Shown here: piece after piece, positions 13,963-14,009 of the stretch | How positions within the stretch are numbered: position 1 is the stretch's first letter | How the letters are laid out: every line of letters starts with the position of its first letter | Assembly: GCA_028292185.1 (NCBI GenBank) | Contig: JAQGMT010000046.1 | Coordinates: 1 to 14,009 of the forward strand | Length of the DNA stretch: 14,009 nucleotides | Direction of reading: 5' to 3' | Origin: Ramlibacter sp. | GTDB lineage: Bacteria; Pseudomonadota; Gammaproteobacteria; Burkholderiales; Burkholderiaceae_C | The notes under the pieces: generated by a model | The model's input: only the letters and a program-made list of their open reading frames with translations | The model's database searches: none | Told to the model about the DNA's origin: nothing | Position numbers and translations under genes: made by a program

Positions 13963-14009
13963 TTAGGCGCCGCGACCAGCGTGTTGACGAACTTTGTTGG
14001 TGTGCTGCT
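13963..14009 (-). CDS. Possible C-terminal end of a gene entering from the right edge (partial)
   Basis: On the minus strand one frame reads QHTNKVRQHAGRGA and then TAA (13963-13965). The codons are G/C-rich in third position like genes in this window, but 14 residues are too few to identify anything. It would be on the same strand as acs and 338 bases upstream of it. I do not recognise it and it may not be coding. Confidence 0.2.
   Translation of the reverse strand, partial: QHTNKVRQHAGRGA

Larger units (their letters stand above)
13625..14009. other. Intergenic region upstream of acs with no convincing complete gene
   Basis: This 385-base stretch presumably contains the acs promoter. Short open frames exist on both strands but have no recognisable product or ribosome site. 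It holds an FNR-like 14-mer (13794-13807), a small inverted repeat in the acs leader (13669-13688), a C-run/T-run (about 13772-13783), and perhaps the end of another minus-strand gene at the right edge. No tRNA arms were found. Confidence 0.6.

Overview
The window is high-GC, densely coded bacterial chromosome and most resembles a Burkholderiales betaproteobacterium, perhaps Comamonadaceae-like. The strongest pointers are a small tryptophan-rich membrane protein of a type I know from Burkholderiales, a short single-haem cytochrome c of the c551/c552 type beside it, and an aromatic-catabolic gene style typical of that group. The assignment rests on recognised protein features, since no rRNA or other marker gene is present. 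I see no insertion sequence, integrase, CRISPR array or tRNA.

Positions 1-8248 (minus strand) form one apparent operon, transcribed leftward and cut by the left edge. In transcription order it encodes: the two subunits of an indolepyruvate:ferredoxin oxidoreductase-like enzyme (iorA, then a long iorB); the alpha and beta subunits of a Rieske aromatic-ring-hydroxylating oxygenase; and a branched-chain-amino-acid/aromatic-type ABC importer (substrate-binding protein, LivH-like permease, start of a LivM-like permease). Three junctions are 4-base ATGA overlaps (iorA/iorB, alpha/beta, livH/livM) and the other gaps are 16, 66 and 37 bases. A LysR-type regulator of the NodD/NahR-like subgroup is divergent at 8399-9340. 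The 150-base gap holds two related motifs spaced as LysR sites usually are, next to a possible -10 element for the operon. I infer that the importer brings in an aromatic acid and that the oxygenase and 2-oxoacid oxidoreductase process it or a relative, with LysR as sensor. The substrate cannot be read from the sequence. No oxygenase reductase or stand-alone ferredoxin is visible.

Positions 9425-10918 (plus) encode an FAD-dependent oxidoreductase with a C-terminal bc1-type Rieske domain. It ends 7 bases from a convergent 79-residue Trp-rich membrane protein. That small gene is divergent from a periplasmic cytochrome c (11286-11591), which is followed by a clear hairpin terminator whose T-run overlaps the stop codon of convergent acs.

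Positions 11639-13624 (minus) encode a full-length acetyl-CoA synthetase. It would activate the acetate that aromatic breakdown and other routes release, though it looks like a separate housekeeping unit. Upstream of it, 13625-14009 has no convincing complete gene. This stretch holds an FNR/ANR-like 14-mer, a small inverted repeat in the acs leader and possibly the last codons of another gene at the right edge.
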